From: Bremerella cremea
Lineage (GTDB): Bacteria; Planctomycetota; Planctomycetia; Pirellulales; Pirellulaceae
Direction of reading: 5' to 3'
Length of the DNA: 64,000 nucleotides
NCBI RefSeq assembly: GCF_003335505.1
Contig: NZ_QPEX01000010.1
Location: 62,001-126,000 of the forward strand
Part shown: positions 7,075-17,401 of the stretch, piece by piece
Layout of the letters: each line of letters opens with the position of its first letter
How positions within the stretch are numbered: the first letter of the stretch is position 1
Program-made: the position numbers and the translations under genes
Notes under the pieces: generated by a model
What the model saw: only the letters and a program-made list of their open reading frames with translations
What the model was told of the DNA's origin: nothing
Database searches by the model: none

Positions 7075-10000
7075 ATGCGGCGTCGTGCTGTGCTATTGCT
7101 GCTGCCTTGGATGGCGTATTTTTCTGCCGTTTGCCAAGCAGACGAGCCCATCGATTTCAATCGCCAGATTCGGCCTATTCTTTCGGACCGCTGCTTTCAT
7201 TGTCATGGCCCGGACGACGATCACAGGGAGGCCGGGTTTCGGCTCGACCAGCGGGAAAGCGCGATCGCCGAGGCCGATTCAGGGAGCTTGCCGATTGTGC
7301 CAGGCAACTCGGCCGAGAGTGAACTGATTCAGCGTGTCGCCACGACGGAAGCGTCGCTACAGATGCCACCGGCTTCTTCCCACAAGCCGCCGCTGACTGC
7401 CGACGAAGTCGATTTGCTCCGCCGCTGGATCGACCAAGGAGCCGACTTCCAGCGGCACTGGTCGTTTGTTCCTCCCACGCGGCCTGAACTTCCGCCCGTG
7501 AAACAAGCCGACTGGGTTCGCAACCCGATCGACCGGTTTGTGTTGGCCCAGATCGAACAACAAAATCTCACCCCGGCGGCGGAAGCCGACAAGCGGACAT
7601 TGATCCGCCGCGTCACGTTGGACCTGACCGGGCTCCCCCCTACCCCAGCCGAAGTCGACCAGTTTCTGGCAGATGAAAGCCCCACTGCTTACGAACAGTT
7701 AGTCGATCGGCTGCTGGCATCTCCCCACTACGGAGAACGCATGGCCTGGCCGTGGCTCGATGCGGCTCGTTACGCCGACACCAATGGCTATCAGGGGGAC
7801 CCTGAACGGACCATGTGGCCTTGGCGTGACTGGGTAATCAACGCGTTGAACAACAACATGCCGTTCGATCAATTCACCATCGAGCAGCTTGCTGGCGATC
7901 AAATTCCCGCCGCCACGCACGCCCAGATGATTGCCTCTGGCTTCAACCGTAACCACATGCACAACGGCGAAGGTGGACGTATTCCGGAAGAAACCCGTGT
8001 CGAGAACGTCTTCGACCGCACCGAAACAACCGCCACCGTCTGGTTGGGGCTGACCTATACGTGTTGTCGCTGCCACACCCACAAGTTCGACCCGATCTCG
8101 CATACCGAATATTACGCGCTGTACGATTTCTTCAATCAAACCTCGGAATCGGGGAGTATTCAGGGAGGCGCAGTCGCCCCCTTTGTTGCCTATATTTCGC
8201 CAGAAAATCAACAGAAACTGGACACCTATTCTCAGGAACTCGCCACGTTACGGAGCGTGTTGCTAAAAGAAGATCAGGCAGCCGATGCCGCTCAGGCCGC
8301 TTGGGAACAACAAGCCCGTACCGAACGCGCGTGGGACTTTCCGGCAATTGTCGAATTCCACACAAGTGGCCCTTCCAAGTTGACGACGCTCGAAGATGGT
8401 TCGCTCCGGGCGGAAGGAGCCCGACCCGCGCAAGACGTTTACACGATCGTTGCTCGAACACAGCGATTAAACAATCAAGCGATTCGCCTGGAAGTGTTAC
8501 CCGATCAGGTTTCCTCTCCGACCGGCAGCACCGGCCGCGCCGATAACGGCAACGCCGTGCTCAGTGAGTTTGAAGTCTTTATTCGGCCAGAAGCGAATCC
8601 CACGGCGGAATTCCAACAGGTAAAAATCGTGAAAGCGACCGCCGAGCATGCCCAATCGGGGCTCGGTGTCGAACAGGCGTTCGATGGCGTGAACGGCGGT
8701 GGAGGTGGCTGGGCGATGGAAGGCTTCAATCGCAAAGACAGCAATACGGCCCTCTTCTTTCTCGATCAGCCGTTTGGTTTCGAAGGAGGCACCGAAATCC
8801 GTTTTGTCCTGCGATGCGAGTCGCACCACGTCGCCCACACGTTGGCGCGCATGCGACTTGCGGTGGGTACGGGCGAAAACGACGTGGTCCTTCCTACGGA
8901 TGTTCAAAACGCCTTGATGAAGCGTCCCGAGCAGCAATCGCCGTCTGAGAAAACGCGACTCCGTCACGAGTTCCGCGCCAAGCATTACCCCCAGGCAGCC
9001 ACCACGGAAGAACCGTACGCCATCGTCGCAGGGAAGATTGCGAAGCTTGAGTCGCAAGCGAAGAAGCTGCGTGACTCGCTAAGCAGCTTAAAGGTGATGG
9101 TCATGGACACGCTCGACAAGCCGCGCGAGACGCACATTTTAGAAAAAGGCTTGTACAACAAACCCGTGGGCGAGGTGGTCTCTGCGGGCGTTCCTGGTGT
9201 TTTGCCTGCGTTACCGGCAGATGCCCCGCGCGATCGCCTGACCTTGGCCAAGTGGCTGGTCTCCCCCGAGAATCCATTGACCGCGCGGGTTACCGTGAAT
9301 CGCTATTGGCAGTTGTTCTTCGGGCATGGCATTGTCGAAACACCGGAAGACTTTGGCACCCAGGGAAAACTGCCCACCCATCCCGAACTGCTCGACTGGC
9401 TCGCGGTCGAGTTTGTGGAAAGTGGCTGGGATGTGAAGCAAATGCACCGCTTGATTGTGACCAGTGCGACCTATCGGCAGTCGTCGCAGGCCAGCGATGC
9501 GCTGCGCGAGGCCGACCCGGCGAATCGGTGGCTGGCCCGCCAGACGCGGCATCGGCTTCCTTCCTGGATGCTACGCGATCAGGCGTTATTCGTCGGTGGT
9601 TTGGCTTCACTGAAAATGGGAGGCCCGTCGGTCAAACCGTACCAGCCCGACGGCATTTGGGCGGAAGCGACCTTCGGGAAGAAAAAGTACCAACGCGACA
9701 ACGGCGAAGCCCTTTACCGCCGCAGTTTGTATGTTTTCTGGCGCAGAATTGTCGGCCCGACAATGTTTTTTGACGTCGCCAATCGGCAGACTTGCAGCGT
9801 GAAAACGGCCATCACGAACACGCCCTTGCATGCGTTAACCACCCTTAACGATATCACCTACATCGAAGCGGCCCGTGGTTTGGCGACCAAGGTGATGCAC
9901 GCTGCCGACGAGCCTGCCGAGCAACTGCGACAGGTTTTTGTCACGCTCACTTCACGCGAAGCGGACGAGCGTGAGCTGTCGATCTTGTTAGAACGGTACC

Positions 10001-10164
10001 AGCGGCTTCAAACCGACTTTGCCGCACACCAAGAAGACGCCCAGCAGTTGCTTTCCATTGGCGAAGCGCCCCGGGACGAATCGCTTGATCTCGTCAAGTT
10101 GGCGACGATGACCGCGCTGTGTAATACCTTGATGAACCTGGACGAGGCCCTGAGTCGACCATGA
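7075..10164 (+). CDS. Planctomycete cytochrome / DUF1549 / DUF1553 exported protein, 1029 aa
   Basis: A member of the large planctomycete family with a C-type haem domain (PSCyt1), DUF1549 (PSCyt2) and DUF1553 (PSD1), thought to work in the cell envelope. A signal peptide (RRRAVLLLLPWMAYFSAVCQA) precedes the haem motif CFHCH at residues 40-44. A second CxxCH (CCRCH) is at 330-334 inside DUF1549. DUF1553 covers about 730-1020. The region between (about 430-620) looks like an inserted beta-rich domain. I chose ATG 7075 because it starts the signal peptide. The frame can be extended upstream to 6994 without support. It overlaps the DUF1501 gene by 4 bases (ATGA), so both are made together. Substrate unknown; polysaccharide or sulfated-sugar use has been suggested for the family. 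Confidence 0.93.
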   Translation: MRRRAVLLLLPWMAYFSAVCQADEPIDFNRQIRPILSDRCFHCHGPDDDHREAGFRLDQRESAIAEADSGSLPIVPGNSAESELIQRVATTEASLQMPPASSHKPPLTADEVDLLRRWIDQGADFQRHWSFVPPTRPELPPVKQADWVRNPIDRFVLAQIEQQNLTPAAEADKRTLIRRVTLDLTGLPPTPAEVDQFLADESPTAYEQLVDRLLASPHYGERMAWPWLDAARYADTNGYQGDPERTMWPWRDWVINALNNNMPFDQFTIEQLAGDQIPAATHAQMIASGFNRNHMHNGEGGRIPEETRVENVFDRTETTATVWLGLTYTCCRCHTHKFDPISHTEYYALYDFFNQTSESGSIQGGAVAPFVAYISPENQQKLDTYSQELATLRSVLLKEDQAADAAQAAWEQQARTERAWDFPAIVEFHTSGPSKLTTLEDGSLRAEGARPAQDVYTIVARTQRLNNQAIRLEVLPDQVSSPTGSTGRADNGNAVLSEFEVFIRPEANPTAEFQQVKIVKATAEHAQSGLGVEQAFDGVNGGGGGWAMEGFNRKDSNTALFFLDQPFGFEGGTEIRFVLRCESHHVAHTLARMRLAVGTGENDVVLPTDVQNALMKRPEQQSPSEKTRLRHEFRAKHYPQAATTEEPYAIVAGKIAKLESQAKKLRDSLSSLKVMVMDTLDKPRETHILEKGLYNKPVGEVVSAGVPGVLPALPADAPRDRLTLAKWLVSPENPLTARVTVNRYWQLFFGHGIVETPEDFGTQGKLPTHPELLDWLAVEFVESGWDVKQMHRLIVTSATYRQSSQASDALREADPANRWLARQTRHRLPSWMLRDQALFVGGLASLKMGGPSVKPYQPDGIWAEATFGKKKYQRDNGEALYRRSLYVFWRRIVGPTMFFDVANRQTCSVKTAITNTPLHALTTLNDITYIEAARGLATKVMHAADEPAEQLRQVFVTLTSREADERELSILLERYQRLQTDFAAHQEDAQQLLSIGEAPRDESLDLVKLATMTALCNTLMNLDEALSRP

Positions 10165-11642
10165 CACGACCAACTGCATCTGCTCTACAAGCCGAATATG
10201 CCCGTCAAATGACCCGCCGCCAGTTGTTAGGACGATGCGGCGTAGGTCTGGGAAGCTTAGCGCTCGGTTCGCTGCTGGGTGGCGGCCAGGCCTCAGCAGC
10301 TACCGGCGCGACTTCGTTAGGCTTGCCGGTCTTGCCTCACTTTGCTCCGAAGGCGAAGCGGGTGATCTACCTGTTTCAAAACGGGGCCCCTTCCCACACC
10401 GATTTGTTCGACTACAAGCCGAAATTGCAGGAAATGCACGGCGTGCAAATTCCGGATGAAGTCGTGGGCGGGGCACGTTTCAGCACCATGACCGGGGGGC
10501 AGACGGCGCGTCCCTGCTTGGCTCCGATCACGCAATTCGCCCAGCGGGGAAAATCTGGAGCTTGGATTGCCGAGGACTTTTTACCGCACACGGCGGGAAT
10601 TGTCGACAAGTTGTGCTTTGTAAAGTCGATGCACACCACGCAGGTGAATCATGCCCCGGCGATTACCTTTTTTCTGACCGGGGCCGAGATGGCAGGCCGC
10701 CCCAGCATGGGAGCCTGGCTGACGTACGGCTTGGGGGCCGAAACAGAAGAGTTGCCTTCGTACGTGGTGATGACCAGCCGCGACAAAGAAGCCTCGTGCG
10801 GGCAGATTTTCTACGACTTCTATTGGGGCAGCGGATTTCTGCCGAGCAAGTATCAAGGGGTCAAGTTCCGCGGTTCTGGCGATCCGGTGCTATACCTTTC
10901 CAACCCCAACGGCATCAGCCGCGAGATGCGGCGAGGGTTGCTGGACGACCTTTCTCGGCTGAATGCCATGGAGCAAGAGAAGACGGGCGATCCCGAAATT
11001 GCCACGCGGGTGGCCCAGTACGAGATGGCCTACAAGATGCAGGCTTCCGTTCCAGAGCTAACCGATTTCACACAAGAGCCGCAACACATCTTGGATATGT
11101 ACGGCCCCGACGTGCAGCGTAAGGGATCGTATGCTTACAACTGCTTGATGGCCCGCCGCCTGGCTGAACGGGGCGTTCGCTTTGTGCAAGTGATGCACGC
11201 CGGTTGGGACCAGCACCGCAACTTGAACACCCAGCTTAAGATTCAGTGTACCGACACCGACGCCCCCAGCGCCGCCCTGGTGAAAGACCTGGAACAGCGC
11301 GGGCTACTGGACGATACCCTGGTGATTTGGGGGGGCGAGTTTGGTCGGACACCGTTTTTGCAAGGCGCGATCAGCGAAACGAAAACCTGGGGACGCGACC
11401 ATCACCCGTACGCGTTCACCTTGTGGATGGCTGGCGGGGGAATCAAGCCTGGCGTCTCGTATGGCGAATCGGACGAATTCGGCCATAACGCGGTGGTCGA
11501 TAAAGTTCACGTGCATGACCTGCAAGCGACGATCTTCCATTTGCTGGGCATCGATCACGAAAAGTTCACGTTCCGTTTTCAAGGCCGCGACTTTCGCCTG
11601 ACCGACGTGCATGGCGAAGTGATTCAGCCGATCTTGGCGTAA
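10161..11642 (+). CDS. DUF1501 protein, Tat-exported, 493 aa
   Basis: DUF1501 proteins have an alkaline-phosphatase/sulfatase-like fold and are nearly always next to DUF1549/DUF1553 cytochromes in planctomycetes. The function is unproven. A twin-arginine signal is visible (TRRQLLGRCGVGLGSLALG at about 18-36, ending QASAA), so it is exported folded. Family hallmarks include LFQNGAPSHTDLFDYKP near the start, the HAGWDQHRN region and WGGEFGRTP followed by GRDHHP toward the end, which would form the metal site. It shares an ATGA overlap with the gene upstream. The gene ends 10 bases from the convergent M48 protease gene. Confidence 0.93.
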   Translation: MTRPTASALQAEYARQMTRRQLLGRCGVGLGSLALGSLLGGGQASAATGATSLGLPVLPHFAPKAKRVIYLFQNGAPSHTDLFDYKPKLQEMHGVQIPDEVVGGARFSTMTGGQTARPCLAPITQFAQRGKSGAWIAEDFLPHTAGIVDKLCFVKSMHTTQVNHAPAITFFLTGAEMAGRPSMGAWLTYGLGAETEELPSYVVMTSRDKEASCGQIFYDFYWGSGFLPSKYQGVKFRGSGDPVLYLSNPNGISREMRRGLLDDLSRLNAMEQEKTGDPEIATRVAQYEMAYKMQASVPELTDFTQEPQHILDMYGPDVQRKGSYAYNCLMARRLAERGVRFVQVMHAGWDQHRNLNTQLKIQCTDTDAPSAALVKDLEQRGLLDDTLVIWGGEFGRTPFLQGAISETKTWGRDHHPYAFTLWMAGGGIKPGVSYGESDEFGHNAVVDKVHVHDLQATIFHLLGIDHEKFTFRFQGRDFRLTDVHGEVIQPILA

Positions 11643-11652
11643 CACGAAACGA

Positions 11653-14600
11653 TCACTTGATGTAAGGCCGTTCCATCACGAACAACAGCCCCCGTGCTTG
11701 CTGCTTCCACTTTTCGGCGAGTTGGTCGGGATACAACATTGCTATCGCGGCTAAGGCCATGCCACGTTCGATGGGATCGAGTGTTTGCAGCCGCTCGGCA
11801 AGGTCGTCGCTGGGCTTGCCTGCGGCGATCGCTTGGCGAATTACGTCGGCGAGGTTGTCGCTTTCGCCTGGTTTCGCGGCCAAATCTTGTAGCCGCTGCA
11901 GGTAGGGTTCTGGGTCTTTGCCGTTCCGCGCCGCCAGGGCAGCCAGGTAAGGAAGCGTTCTTCCTTCTTCAATTTCGGCGACTGGCCGGGCCAGGGCTTT
12001 ATCTTGGGCCGCCTGCGGCGCCCCGCTAGAGGCGGCGAACAGATCAAGCATGAACGGCTCCATATTTTCACCGCCGCCTACTTGATAGGCCTGTTCGAGC
12101 TGTCCCTTACTGAGGAACTGAAACATCGACATCGGAGTGCCTTGGAACCGGTTGCCGGACTCCATTTCGAGAATCATTTTCAGGTTGTTCGAATGGAACG
12201 TCAGGTCGTTATATTGCACCTCGGCTCCGTTCGCATCCGCGCGGCGTAGGCGGGCCATTACGACAGCCGCCTCACTTTGCAGGGCACAAGGTTTCTGAAG
12301 GCAAGCCTGGTAATAGCTGAGTGCCTTTTGCCAGTTTCCTTGTCGAGCGAAAATGTACGCTACGGCATTGTTTAGCCAAGGGTTGTCTGGCCATTGATCG
12401 AGCAGAGCGATAAATCGTTCGTCTTGCTCGGGCCCGTGGGGCATTAAACGGGCGGCGATGTACTGCCAGTTGGGATCTTGAGGATGCTCGGCCGCTTGTT
12501 TCAATTGCTGCTGTTTTATCTTGACCTGCTCGGCAGGTTCCGCCTTATCGTACAGCAGCCGCAGCACAGCGACATCGTTAGGATGGGCAGCGAGGCGTTG
12601 CGTCAGGATATCGGAAAAGTCGGGCAGCGTTTCGGCTTGGGAAAGCCAAAAGAAAAGGGATGGGCTCTCGGGCGAGTCGAACCGCGCATGAGCCCTTATG
12701 ACTTGCTCTCGCTGAGGACCGTTTTCGCCCAGGACCGCGAGCATCTCGAAGGGGGAGTCTTCCAGCGGATTGCTAAGCACCGACCGCGTTGCCCCTTCGC
12801 TTTTCGTTTTGACCTGGTTAGGAGGATTCTCGAAAACATGCTGGGCTGAAGTTTCGACCCAACGCGGAGCCCCGACGATTCGTGCCGGCTTGGGGGTGGC
12901 GTTGCCGTAAACTTCGTCCCACTCGATCAGCGGCGCAGCCCCAGCGACGTTGTAAACATAGTGCCCGAAGGCTGCACTGGGGCGTTCGCTTATTGATTCG
13001 ATCTCGCGTCCATCGGTCGTTTTCGTCGTGAAGTGAAGCGTCTGGAATGTTCCCACGGTTAGGCGATGATGTTGCCGAGGGACAAGGGTCAGCTCGCGGT
13101 TGTTCATCTGGATTGCGACCGGCGTGTTCAAACCGTTGTAGATTGTCACGTCTGCAGTGCCGACGAAAATTCCCAAGGCAATGACCGTGACCACCAACGA
13201 GGCCGCGACCATGAAACGAAGAATGCTGGGACCGGTGCCGCTGGCCAGCATAAACTGGCTCCACCAATCGAGCTTCGTCTGCCGCTCGCGCTGGGTTCCC
13301 CGGACAAGCGTTTCATACTGTGGAGGAGCAGTCGCCGAGTCAGGGGCAACCTCGGTTTCCTGCTTTCCCAGGTAGATGCTCGCTACTTTGCGTTCGGCTC
13401 GCAGCAGTTCTTCCAAGACGGCATCGCGCAGTTCGTCGAAACGGTACTGTATTGGCAAAATCCAGCTATCGACGACTTCCATCCATTTGCCAATGTTCTG
13501 CTCGTCGGCCGAAGGAAGATCGAATTTTTCAAAGGCGGCACGCCAATCTTCGATTTCCAGACGTTCCAAAATCGGGGCCGGTAAGCGAACCGTGCTGGCT
13601 TGGGAGTCCAGTTTCGCCGCAATCACCTGAACTTCGTTGGCCGCGTTGATGATCTTGCGGAGATTCTTCGCGCTGACTTGCCCAGCGGCGGTGGCCATCA
13701 TGGTGACATTCGCCAGAAAACCATGGGCATCTTCCAGGTCGGCGTGACTATGGTCGGCGTAATGAAGCAGCATCGTCAAGCTGCGCAGATATTGCGGCCA
13801 GCCGTTTCCAACCGCGTGGGCAGCGGCTTCGTGTACCGAACGACAATGCGCGTCGTGTCGTTCGATCTCGGCCAAACAGTGGTCCCGTTCCTGTTTGACC
13901 TCGGTGATTAGCTGCGGCAATTTTTGCCGACGAACGACATTACCCCGATAACGAACCACGTTGCCGGTCGCGTCGTAGTGCCCCTGCTGAACCCCTTCCA
14001 GCAAGTTGATCTCTTCTTCCAAGCTGCGCAGCTCGGCCAGCTTGCCTTGCAGATGCTCTGGGTAAAGTTCGGTTAATGCGTGCTTGATTTCCTCGCCGGT
14101 GGGGTGATCGCCGTAAAGTTGGTTGGCTTCCGCCACGGCCAGCGTAACCGAACGGCCCAAGTAAGCGCCACGGTAGTTTTGGGCAAACGACTCTCGCGAG
14201 AACTCTTGATCGACTAGCTGAAGGGCTTCCTCAGTAGGTAGCAACGTGGGCTCTTCTTTCAGCTCGACCTTATCGATCAAGAACTTCGTGACCGATTTTT
14301 GGAGCTCTGCCGGATCACGAAAGTACGACCAGGCCGATTCTTCATCGATATCGACCGAAAGATAGGTGCGTTTGGTGTTGGCTTCCCGTTCGGTATTGGG
14401 GGGATGGGTCGACCACATCTGTGGCGGCTGGGCCAGTTTCTCGCTGAAGACGCGCGATTGCGCCCCTAGCGTTTCGTAATTCAAAGGCAACCCTTGGTGA
14501 GCAGGGTCGTCGAGAATTCGACGCAGGTGTTCCCCAATACGGGTTTGCACGGCGAATAAGTCTTCGACGGCGCGGCCTTTCTGGATTTGCGTGGCCGCGA

Positions 14601-15486
14601 ATTGGCAACTTCTACCCCAATCGTCGTCCGCCGCTTGCAGGCGATAAAGGGCATGGATCAGGGCATCGCTCCCGGTGACCGAAACCGCGACGAGATCGGC
14701 CTGGAATTCCATCTCGCGCGAGAGCGCTCGGTGGGCCAGGACCACCCAGCGAAAGACGGCCTCCATCACGGCTCGAATCGACCACACCACCAAACGCATG
14801 ATCCAGCCAATCCAAGCCAGACGCAGGTCGATTCGTGAAATGAAATCGAGCGTTCGGTCGAGAAAATCGCGTTTGGCAATGATCGCCGCCGCGATTTGTT
14901 CCCCCACATAAACCCAGCTACCAACGGCCATCGAGCGCTGCGCAAAGTGACCAAACTCGTGCGCCAAGACCGCCGTCAGCTCAGTGCGGTTCAAGGAGTT
15001 CACCAAGCCTAAGCCGATCGTCAGATTCTTTTTCGAGGGAATGATGAGGTTTAAAATCGATAGATCGTAAAACACACTCGCGTTCACGCCAGGGCAAAGA
15101 AACACGCGATGAGGTCGGGGGGCGCCGACTCGATCGGCCAGCTGATAAAGAAACTCGAACAACTCTGGCTGATCGGCAGGCGTGATCTCGCGACCGGGGT
15201 CTTCGTCGCCGTGACGAACGAACAACAACGCCTTCCACAGGAAGATCGCCAGAAAAGCAAACGGAATCGCGGTAAAGAACGCCGGAACTGCCCCAGGCCC
15301 GCCAGCGATTACTCCTAAGACCATGCGGTAGGTGGTGTAGGTAAACCAACTCGCCATCCCGACGTACAACACCAGAAACGTCAATAAACCGAGCAGTGCC
15401 AACCAAACGCGGCGACGATACGACGCGGACGCCTTAGCAAAATCGGGTGGGGTGTGAATCTTTGGGAGTAAGTCAGAGGAGCTCAC
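11653..15486 (-). CDS. Membrane M48-type zinc protease fused to a long region with TPRs, 1277 aa
   Basis: The N-terminal third is an HtpX/Ste24-like M48 metalloprotease: membrane segments at about 27-50 and 65-90, the zinc site HEFGH at 176-180 and the third ligand in EMEFQAD, plus two further hydrophobic stretches near 220-245. A long soluble helical region follows. A membrane segment (FMVAASLVVTVIALGIFVGTA) comes near 750, and then an extracytoplasmic or cytoplasmic C-terminal part of about 500 residues with TPR-like repeats (WLNNAVAYIFARQGNWQKAL). Normal M48 enzymes are 280-420 residues, so this is a large fusion. It starts with GTG 15486 and has no clear ribosome site. The substrate is unknown. 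Membrane quality control is the family's common job. Confidence 0.9.
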   Translation of the reverse strand: MSSSDLLPKIHTPPDFAKASASYRRRVWLALLGLLTFLVLYVGMASWFTYTTYRMVLGVIAGGPGAVPAFFTAIPFAFLAIFLWKALLFVRHGDEDPGREITPADQPELFEFLYQLADRVGAPRPHRVFLCPGVNASVFYDLSILNLIIPSKKNLTIGLGLVNSLNRTELTAVLAHEFGHFAQRSMAVGSWVYVGEQIAAAIIAKRDFLDRTLDFISRIDLRLAWIGWIMRLVVWSIRAVMEAVFRWVVLAHRALSREMEFQADLVAVSVTGSDALIHALYRLQAADDDWGRSCQFAATQIQKGRAVEDLFAVQTRIGEHLRRILDDPAHQGLPLNYETLGAQSRVFSEKLAQPPQMWSTHPPNTEREANTKRTYLSVDIDEESAWSYFRDPAELQKSVTKFLIDKVELKEEPTLLPTEEALQLVDQEFSRESFAQNYRGAYLGRSVTLAVAEANQLYGDHPTGEEIKHALTELYPEHLQGKLAELRSLEEEINLLEGVQQGHYDATGNVVRYRGNVVRRQKLPQLITEVKQERDHCLAEIERHDAHCRSVHEAAAHAVGNGWPQYLRSLTMLLHYADHSHADLEDAHGFLANVTMMATAAGQVSAKNLRKIINAANEVQVIAAKLDSQASTVRLPAPILERLEIEDWRAAFEKFDLPSADEQNIGKWMEVVDSWILPIQYRFDELRDAVLEELLRAERKVASIYLGKQETEVAPDSATAPPQYETLVRGTQRERQTKLDWWSQFMLASGTGPSILRFMVAASLVVTVIALGIFVGTADVTIYNGLNTPVAIQMNNRELTLVPRQHHRLTVGTFQTLHFTTKTTDGREIESISERPSAAFGHYVYNVAGAAPLIEWDEVYGNATPKPARIVGAPRWVETSAQHVFENPPNQVKTKSEGATRSVLSNPLEDSPFEMLAVLGENGPQREQVIRAHARFDSPESPSLFFWLSQAETLPDFSDILTQRLAAHPNDVAVLRLLYDKAEPAEQVKIKQQQLKQAAEHPQDPNWQYIAARLMPHGPEQDERFIALLDQWPDNPWLNNAVAYIFARQGNWQKALSYYQACLQKPCALQSEAAVVMARLRRADANGAEVQYNDLTFHSNNLKMILEMESGNRFQGTPMSMFQFLSKGQLEQAYQVGGGENMEPFMLDLFAASSGAPQAAQDKALARPVAEIEEGRTLPYLAALAARNGKDPEPYLQRLQDLAAKPGESDNLADVIRQAIAAGKPSDDLAERLQTLDPIERGMALAAIAMLYPDQLAEKWKQQARGLLFVMERPYIK

Positions 15487-15697
15487 GAGGAGAACCCTTT
15501 GCTAGAGGGGGGAATAATCGAAAGCTCAAAGATAACAATCTGAAGTTGCCTATGCGACAAAAATTGAACACATGAGGTGGAATTTTCTTAGACGGGCGTG
15601 CTGTTCCGAAAAACTTACCGCGAACGGCACACCCAATCGAACGCAGCACTCCACGGTTTCGTGGCGTGCTTGTTGAAAAAGGTGGCGTACGTAGAGT

Positions 15698-17401
15698 TTA
15701 CGGGCGTGCCCCGAAGCGACGACGGAAGTCGCGAGGAGGAGAGCCATCGCGAGCAGGACGTTCTTCCGACCGTTGCTGGTCGTTGCGAGCGTCCGCTGGA
15801 GGTTGCTGCTGGGCGTTGGCTGCTGCGGCAGCGTCTGCCTCTTTAAGTTGCTCTTGGGCAGCATTGGGATCGTCGATTGCTTCTTGGCTGGGTTTGACGA
15901 TCAGCGACCAACCATGCAGCACGCCGGAACGTTCGCTTCGACTGGCCCGAATCATCAACTGCCACGTTCCCTTGAGGTTCTTTCCACGGAAGTAGTTCAA
16001 ACCGGGCTGACGTTTTTCAAGGGCCTCGGGCTGATAGGTTCCACGAAAAGGGGCTCGAGAGCGGGTGATTCGCTCGCCGGTGTCGTCGTCGAAGATGGTT
16101 TTGTCGAAGTGATCGTCACTTCCCCCCACGCCTGTGAACAGTTCAATGCGCTGCCCGTTGGGGCCAATTAAATAGCCATCCAACTGCTCGGTATACGTGT
16201 GCGTGATCGATAGCTGGACGTTTAAATCGCCGATCAAGTAATCTTCGCCGACTTCGATTTCCGAGACGATCGTCGAACGAGGCAACAAGACTTCGGCTTG
16301 ATTGTTTGCGTAGGCCCCGCCGGCAACGGTATCTAAGGCCAGCACCTCTTCGATGGTGATGATCCCGTCTTGGTTGTGGTCGTACGAAGCAAACTGGCTG
16401 AGCGCTGTTTCATCCCACTGGTCAGTAAACTCCGACATGAGAACTTGCTGGTCGCCGTCACTATCGCGCTCGAAGAACCAAGTTGGAATGGCTTCCTGGC
16501 GAGCGTTGGCAGAACGTTCCATGGTATTGAATAGGTACTGCGAGAGCTCTTGGGCATCGACCGCTCCATCGCGGTTGTAGTCGACCTTGGCCACCGAAAT
16601 ACCGACCGCCGTCATTTCTTGCGGTTCGAGCTGATCGTTGCGATTGAAGTCGTAACGTTCGACGATGCTTTTGGCCAGCGAGTCGCTGCCTCGGTCGCCG
16701 TTGCTGGACGCCCCTGCCCCGCTCAGGGCCCGCCAATCGTTGCGTTGGTCGATGGCACGCGATCCGGCATCGCCGATCGAACCTAAACTCATCACGGCAC
16801 GCTGGGCGATCGTGCGGCGGCGGGCATAACGTTGGGTCAGTTCGCCAATGCTTAGCTCTCGGTCATTGTTTAAGTCGGATGTTTTGGGATCTTCCCCGTC
16901 CCATTTAGCCTGTTCGATTTCTCCGGCATTAAGCTTGCCATCACGATCTCGGTCCCACCGACGCATGGTCGCTTCGGCCTCGTCGACATCGGCCTGGATG
17001 TAGTCGTACTTCACTTCGCCAATTCCGAACGCAGGAATCAGCTTTTGGTCGGGGTCGATACCAAACCCTTTCATGGTCGGTTCGTCGCCAGAAGAAGTGC
17101 GAGCCGTTGCCGACGAACTTCCATTTCGTCGCTGGGCATGCAAGCGGGCCGCTTGTTCTAGCTTTTCCACCGAATTCGGGCGTGAGAGACTAATTCCGTA
17201 GGGAACCGCAATCTCTTCCAGGTATCGGCGACCACGTTCCGAAATTTCATCCGGTTCGACATAGCCGTTGCGGTCGTCGTCGAAGCGACGAATCCATTCC
17301 CCTTGGGCATGAGCCAAGCTGGGCAACAGCAGCAGCCAAGCGGCGCCAGCCAAGAGGCAGGCCCATGTTTGCGGGTGGCGTGTGGTGGTCAGGCGTTGCA
17401 T
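15698..17401 (-). CDS. Exported protein with EF-hand loops and a C-terminal P-domain, 567 aa
   Basis: A signal peptide ends at AHA (residue ~32). At least seven EF-hand-like calcium loops follow, for example FDDDRNGYVEPDE, WDRDRDGKLNAGE, VDYNRDGAVDAQE and YDHNQDGIITIEE; others are degenerate. Residues about 385-520 form a proprotein convertase P-domain (LGDLNVQL-like start, LIGPNGQRIELFTGVGG, GTWQLMIRAS, LHGWSLIV), a beta-sandwich usually attached to secreted proteases, here with no protease. The tail is rich in Ala, Gln, Asp and Arg. Its ATG follows the stop of the secretin-N gene with no gap, so the two form one operon. It is probably a calcium-dependent surface or secreted protein. Confidence 0.9.
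   Translation of the reverse strand: MQRLTTTRHPQTWACLLAGAAWLLLLPSLAHAQGEWIRRFDDDRNGYVEPDEISERGRRYLEEIAVPYGISLSRPNSVEKLEQAARLHAQRRNGSSSATARTSSGDEPTMKGFGIDPDQKLIPAFGIGEVKYDYIQADVDEAEATMRRWDRDRDGKLNAGEIEQAKWDGEDPKTSDLNNDRELSIGELTQRYARRRTIAQRAVMSLGSIGDAGSRAIDQRNDWRALSGAGASSNGDRGSDSLAKSIVERYDFNRNDQLEPQEMTAVGISVAKVDYNRDGAVDAQELSQYLFNTMERSANARQEAIPTWFFERDSDGDQQVLMSEFTDQWDETALSQFASYDHNQDGIITIEEVLALDTVAGGAYANNQAEVLLPRSTIVSEIEVGEDYLIGDLNVQLSITHTYTEQLDGYLIGPNGQRIELFTGVGGSDDHFDKTIFDDDTGERITRSRAPFRGTYQPEALEKRQPGLNYFRGKNLKGTWQLMIRASRSERSGVLHGWSLIVKPSQEAIDDPNAAQEQLKEADAAAAANAQQQPPADARNDQQRSEERPARDGSPPRDFRRRFGARP

Noticed and set aside
15550..15864. 104-codon minus-strand ORF at the end of the EF-hand/P-domain gene
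   Set aside because: It shares DNA with the EF-hand gene in another frame. The 211-base gap that follows holds only hairpins (for example GCAC..CCACG / CGTGG..GTGC near 15646-15669).
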